DNA of 8,287 nt, from NCBI GenBank assembly GCA_044238965.1, contig JBIICJ010000069.1, positions 1-8,287 of the forward strand, given 5' to 3'. The notes under the pieces are model-generated. The model had not been told where the DNA came from and ran no database searches. It saw only the letters and a program-made list of their open reading frames with translations. Shown in pieces: positions 5,933 to 8,287 of this stretch (the first letter of the stretch is position 1; each line of letters opens with the position of its first letter). This DNA comes from Micavibrio_B sp044238965. GTDB lineage: Bacteria > Pseudomonadota > Alphaproteobacteria > Micavibrionales > Micavibrionaceae. A program made the position numbers and the translations under genes.

Positions 5933-6430
5933 ATGTTACTCCCACAAACCGCCTATGATTTCTCATTTACATCCCTTACGTCTAATGAACCTCTCGCTTT
6001 ATCCTCATACAAAGGTAAGGTGATTATGGTTGTCAACACTGCATCAAAATGCGGGTTTACAGGTCAATATGAAGGGCTGGAAAAACTGTACAAAACTTAT
6101 AAAGACAAAGGTCTTGTGATTATTGGCGTGCCATCAAATGATTTTGGCGCGCAAGAACCAGGCACAAAAGAAGACATTGCTACGTTCTGCAAAAAAAATT
6201 ATGGCGTGACATTTCCAATGGCAGACAAAGAAATTGTATCTGGCGCAAATGCACATCCGTTTTATAAATGGGCGTATGATGTTCTCGGGTTTGGCACTGC
6301 GCCAAAATGGAATTTTCACAAATATGTGATTGGGCGCGATGGGCAATTGGTTGATTATTTTAACTCAACAACTGAACCAAATGCGCCTAACGTTATCAAA
6401 GTGATTGAAAGCACATTAGATAAGAAATAA
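5933..6430 (+). CDS. Glutathione peroxidase family protein (probably thioredoxin-type thiol peroxidase)
   Basis: Reduces hydrogen peroxide and organic hydroperoxides in the cytosol; no signal peptide is visible. The 165-aa thioredoxin-fold protein carries the peroxidatic Cys40 in NTASKCGFTGQY, and the rest of the catalytic tetrad as Gln74 (FGAQEPG), Trp126 and Asn127 (KWNF). Cys rather than selenocysteine is encoded. Cys86 in FCKKNYGVTFP corresponds to the resolving Cys82 of yeast Gpx3, so thioredoxin is the likely reductant despite the family name (inference from family knowledge). AAAGGAA stands 6-8 nt before the ATG, and TACAAT (5899-5904) could be its -10, though no good -35 is seen. It lies on the plus strand, convergent with tRNA-Trp at a distance of 33 bp, with no evident terminator between. 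BtuE is the E. coli relative. Confidence 0.95.
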   Translation: MLLPQTAYDFSFTSLTSNEPLALSSYKGKVIMVVNTASKCGFTGQYEGLEKLYKTYKDKGLVIIGVPSNDFGAQEPGTKEDIATFCKKNYGVTFPMADKEIVSGANAHPFYKWAYDVLGFGTAPKWNFHKYVIGRDGQLVDYFNSTTEPNAPNVIKVIESTLDKK

Positions 6431-6463
6431 ATTTTTATAGCTTGAAGGGGAGTTTGCGCCGCA

Positions 6464-6539
6464 TGGCAGGGGCAGAGGGACTCGAACCCACGGCCTACGG
6501 TTTTGGAGACCGTCGCTCTACCAACTGAGCTATACCCCT
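6464..6539 (-). tRNA. trnW: tRNA-Trp (anticodon CCA)
   Basis: A complete 76-nt cloverleaf: acceptor stem AGGGGTA/TGCCCCT, D arm GCTC-AGTTGGTA-GAGC, anticodon arm ACGGT-CTCCAAA-ACCGT with anticodon CCA at 6504-6506, variable loop AGGCC, T arm GTGGG-TTCGAGT-CCCTC, discriminator G73 and an encoded CCA end. The acceptor stem has one G-U pair, and the T stem has one U-U mismatch (50-64). The position between tuf and secE is the classical one for tRNA-Trp, which supports the call. The upstream gap (6540-6611) holds TTGCAA (6583 to 6578) with an AAGAAT-like -10 at 18 nt, only a weak promoter, so co-transcription with the 113-aa gene is possible. Confidence 0.98.
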
Positions 6540-6611
6540 AAACATTTGGCGTTATTCTTTGCCTATTTAAATTAAATTTGCAAGAGGTAACTTAATTACA
6601 CGTATTTTTGA

Positions 6612-6953
6612 CTATGGTGTTGGATCTATGGGCCCTTTATCATTATGTGGGCGCGAAATATGCGGGCGTGCCTCTTCACGGGAGGCAGATGGGATTAGCC
6701 TTCCTGCATTAGGCTGACTTATATCAACATTAAGTTTGGATGAACCAATCGATGCAGAATCAATTTTTAAAGGCTTAGGAATACTAATTATTTTTTCATG
6801 ATGAAAGTCAGATGGTTTATGTCTATCGAATGCTCCGAAAGGAAGGCGCTTATTAGCCAAATATGAAGGTGTTTCTTCTATATCAACGACATCCCTCTTA
6901 GTTGATGCAGATCTATCCCAAAAGCGACCTAAAATTCTTCCAATAAATGACAT
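6612..6953 (-). CDS. Unrecognised 113-aa protein, probably largely disordered
   Basis: I do not recognise this protein. It opens with a short amphipathic segment MSFIGRILGRFWDR (Phe3, Ile4, Ile7, Leu8, Phe11, Trp12 against Arg6, Arg10, Arg14) that could lie on a membrane or bind a partner. The rest is polar and rich in Pro, Ser, His and Lys, with few hydrophobic runs, and ends in a tail with RPHISRPHNDKGPIDPTP. No fold, signal peptide or catalytic motif is visible. The ATG at 6953 is preferred over a GTG 36 nt upstream because an excellent Shine-Dalgarno stands just before it. The gene lies between the tuf terminator and tRNA-Trp, a position where tuf and trnW are usually adjacent. The strong ribosome site supports expression, but a lineage-restricted or spurious gene cannot be excluded. 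Confidence 0.65.
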   Translation of the reverse strand: MSFIGRILGRFWDRSASTKRDVVDIEETPSYLANKRLPFGAFDRHKPSDFHHEKIISIPKPLKIDSASIGSSKLNVDISQPNAGRLIPSASREEARPHISRPHNDKGPIDPTP

Positions 6954-6958
6954 GCTAT

Positions 6959-6965
6959 TCTCCTG
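6959..6965 (-). promoter_or_regulatory. Ribosome binding site that fixes the start of the 113-aa gene
   Basis: CAGGAGA on the minus strand, five bases before the ATG at 6953, is a near-consensus Shine-Dalgarno. The upstream GTG at 6989 has none, so the 113-aa form is the likely product. Confidence 0.75.
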
Positions 6966-7017
6966 TTCTATCCCTGAATTTGCTAACACTAGCGTGATGT
7001 TTTTTTAAATCACAAGA

Positions 7018-7046
7018 AAAAACCCCGCGGGATGCGCGGGGTTTTT
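7018..7046. terminator. Rho-independent terminator of the second tuf gene
   Basis: CCCCGCG (7023-7029) pairs perfectly with CGCGGGG (7035-7041) around a five-base loop, and flanking A and T runs (7018-7022 with 7042-7046) extend the stem to 12 pairs. On the minus strand it is a GC stem followed by six T, 24 nt past the tuf stop. It is strong, so genes beyond it (the 113-aa gene and tRNA-Trp) probably need their own promoter or depend on read-through. Confidence 0.93.
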
Positions 7047-7069
7047 AAAATTGTTTTTATTACAGTTGC

Positions 7070-8260
7070 TTACTCAACGATTTTCGCAACGACGCCTGCA
7101 CCAACGGTACGACCACCTTCACGGATCGCGAAACGAAGTCCTTCGTTCATCGCAATCGGGCAGATGAGTTTGACTGTCAAGTTCACGTTATCACCAGGCA
7201 TCACCATCTCGGTACCTGCTGGCAATTCAACTTCACCAGTTACGTCCGTTGTACGGAAGTAAAATTGCGGACGGTAGTTCGCAAAAAATGGTGTGTGACG
7301 TCCACCTTCTTCTTTTGACAAAATATATGTCTCAGCTGTGAACTTGGTGTGTGGCTTGATTGATCCAGGCGCGCACAATACTTGACCGCGCTCGATATCT
7401 TCGCGTTTAGTCCCGCGGAGCAACGCACCAATGTTATCGCCAGCTTGACCTTGATCCAACAACTTACGGAACATCTCAACGCCCGTTACAGTTGTCTTCA
7501 CAGTGTCTTTGATACCAACGATTTCGATCTCTTCACCAACTTTAACAATCCCTTGCTCAACACGGCCAGTTACAACAGTACCGCGACCTGAGATTGAGAA
7601 CACGTCCTCAACAGGCATCAAGAATGGACGGTTAATCGGACGCTCTGGTTGTGGGATAAAGCTATCAACAGCATCCATCAACGCCATGATTGCATCTTCA
7701 CCAATCGCCGCATCGCGACCTTCCAAACCAGCTAATGCTGATCCTTTGATGATCGGGGTGGTGTCGCCAGGGAAATCATATTTTGACAACAAGTCACGGA
7801 TTTCCATTTCAACCAATTCTAACAATTCTGGATCATCAACCATGTCCACTTTGTTCATGAACACAACCAATGATGGAACGCCAACCTGACGCGCAAGCAA
7901 AATATGTTCGCGTGTTTGTGGCATTGGACCATCAGCCGCTGACACAACCAAGATCGCGCCATCCATTTGCGCCGCACCAGTGATCATGTTTTTGATATAA
8001 TCTGCGTGGCCTGGGCAATCAACGTGCGCGTAGTGACGGTTCGCTGTCTCGTACTCAACATGTGATGTTGAAATCGTGATACCACGTGCCTTCTCTTCTG
8101 GCGCTTTATCAATCGATGCGTAATCCATCGCTTTCGCCAAACCTTTTTTCGACAACACGGTCGCAATCGCCGCCGTCAACGTCGTCTTACCATGGTCAAC
8201 GTGACCAATCGTTCCAATGTTACAATGCGGCTTCGTCCGCTCGAATTTCTCTTTTGACAT
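7070..8260 (-). CDS. tuf: Elongation factor Tu, second copy (complete)
   Basis: A complete 396-aa EF-Tu. The GTPase motifs are P-loop GHVDHGKT (19-26), switch I RGITIS (59-64), DCPGHAD (81-87) and NKVD (136-139). Domain II begins near residue 205 and domain III near 300, ending in VGAGVVAKIVE. The upstream sequence differs from that of the first copy: ACGAGAA just before the ATG is a weak Shine-Dalgarno, and no promoter can be judged because only 27 bases remain. This is the copy that in related genomes precedes tRNA-Trp, secE and nusG. Here it ends in its own strong terminator. Because the first 126 bases shared with the other copy are identical, parts of this copy could be a consensus of both loci if reads were not long enough to separate them. 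Confidence 0.99.
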   Translation of the reverse strand: MSKEKFERTKPHCNIGTIGHVDHGKTTLTAAIATVLSKKGLAKAMDYASIDKAPEEKARGITISTSHVEYETANRHYAHVDCPGHADYIKNMITGAAQMDGAILVVSAADGPMPQTREHILLARQVGVPSLVVFMNKVDMVDDPELLELVEMEIRDLLSKYDFPGDTTPIIKGSALAGLEGRDAAIGEDAIMALMDAVDSFIPQPERPINRPFLMPVEDVFSISGRGTVVTGRVEQGIVKVGEEIEIVGIKDTVKTTVTGVEMFRKLLDQGQAGDNIGALLRGTKREDIERGQVLCAPGSIKPHTKFTAETYILSKEEGGRHTPFFANYRPQFYFRTTDVTGEVELPAGTEMVMPGDNVNLTVKLICPIAMNEGLRFAIREGGRTVGAGVVAKIVE

Positions 8261-8262
8261 TT
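8137..8262. repeat. Exact 126-bp repeat, right copy (tuf 5' end)
   Basis: Identical to positions 1-126, same orientation. The match cannot be followed further left because the other copy leaves the window; to the right it ends at 8263, two bases upstream of the ATG. Confidence 0.97.
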
Positions 8263-8287
8263 CTCGTATATCTCTCGTTTTTTAAAG

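Noticed and set aside
6954..6989. GTG at 6989 as the start of the protein between tuf and tRNA-Trp
   Set aside because: No ribosome site precedes it, while the ATG at 6953 has CAGGAGA five bases upstream.
7503..7889. 128-aa open frame on the plus strand, opposite tuf
   Set aside because: Shadow of the conserved EF-Tu reading frame; low-complexity Ser/Thr/Ile composition typical of antisense frames.
1..8287. Mobile element, phage island or CRISPR as explanation of the rearrangement
   Set aside because: No transposase, integrase, terminal inverted repeats, target-site duplications or spacer array were found; tRNA-Trp is intact with no duplicated 3' end nearby that would suggest an attachment site.

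Overview
The window reads as a low-GC alphaproteobacterium (roughly low-to-mid 40s % GC by eye). The evidence is an alphaproteobacterial-type EF-G (its G-domain segment runs LLDSNQGVEPQTETVWRQ), two tuf genes, and the linkage of tuf, tRNA-Trp, secE and nusG. I cannot name a genus from the sequence alone. Most of the window is a rearranged core of the translation/transcription super-cluster (tuf-trnW-secE-nusG-rplKAJL-rpoBC-rpsL-rpsG-fusA-tuf), read mainly on the minus strand.

Left part (1-3199, minus strand): a normal str operon, rpsL (S12), rpsG (S7), fusA (EF-G) and the first 41 codons of a first tuf copy that runs off the left edge. The gaps are short (18, 31 and 39 nt) and each gene has a Shine-Dalgarno. 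A 462-bp non-coding interval (3200-3661) lies upstream. It holds a candidate rpsL promoter whose -35 overlaps a perfect inverted repeat, and a divergent plus-strand promoter.

Middle (3662-5226): a plus-strand gene of unknown function, 185 aa with three tandem helical repeats of 39 residues, ends in a bidirectional hairpin shared with nusG, which arrives from the other side. secE-nusG form a two-gene unit with a good promoter of their own. The usual rplK-rplA-rplJ-rplL-rpoB-rpoC block that follows nusG and precedes rpsL in most bacteria is absent here; the solenoid-like gene and its promoter stand in its place.

Right part (5227-8287): a DedA-family membrane protein (minus) and a glutathione peroxidase (plus), divergently arranged, sit between tRNA-Trp and secE. 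Then come tRNA-Trp(CCA), a 113-aa unrecognised, apparently disordered protein, a strong terminator, and a complete second tuf. The first 126 bases of the window are identical to 8137-8262 in the second tuf copy and diverge at the next base. This suggests the left edge is an assembly break inside a duplicated gene.

Functionally, most genes serve protein synthesis (EF-Tu, EF-G, S7, S12, tRNA-Trp), transcription-translation coupling (NusG) and protein export (SecE). Peroxide defence (GPx) and envelope lipid-carrier recycling (DedA) are inserted into the old cluster. I found no phage, transposon or CRISPR signal. The novel content is the broken order of the cluster and two unrecognised proteins.
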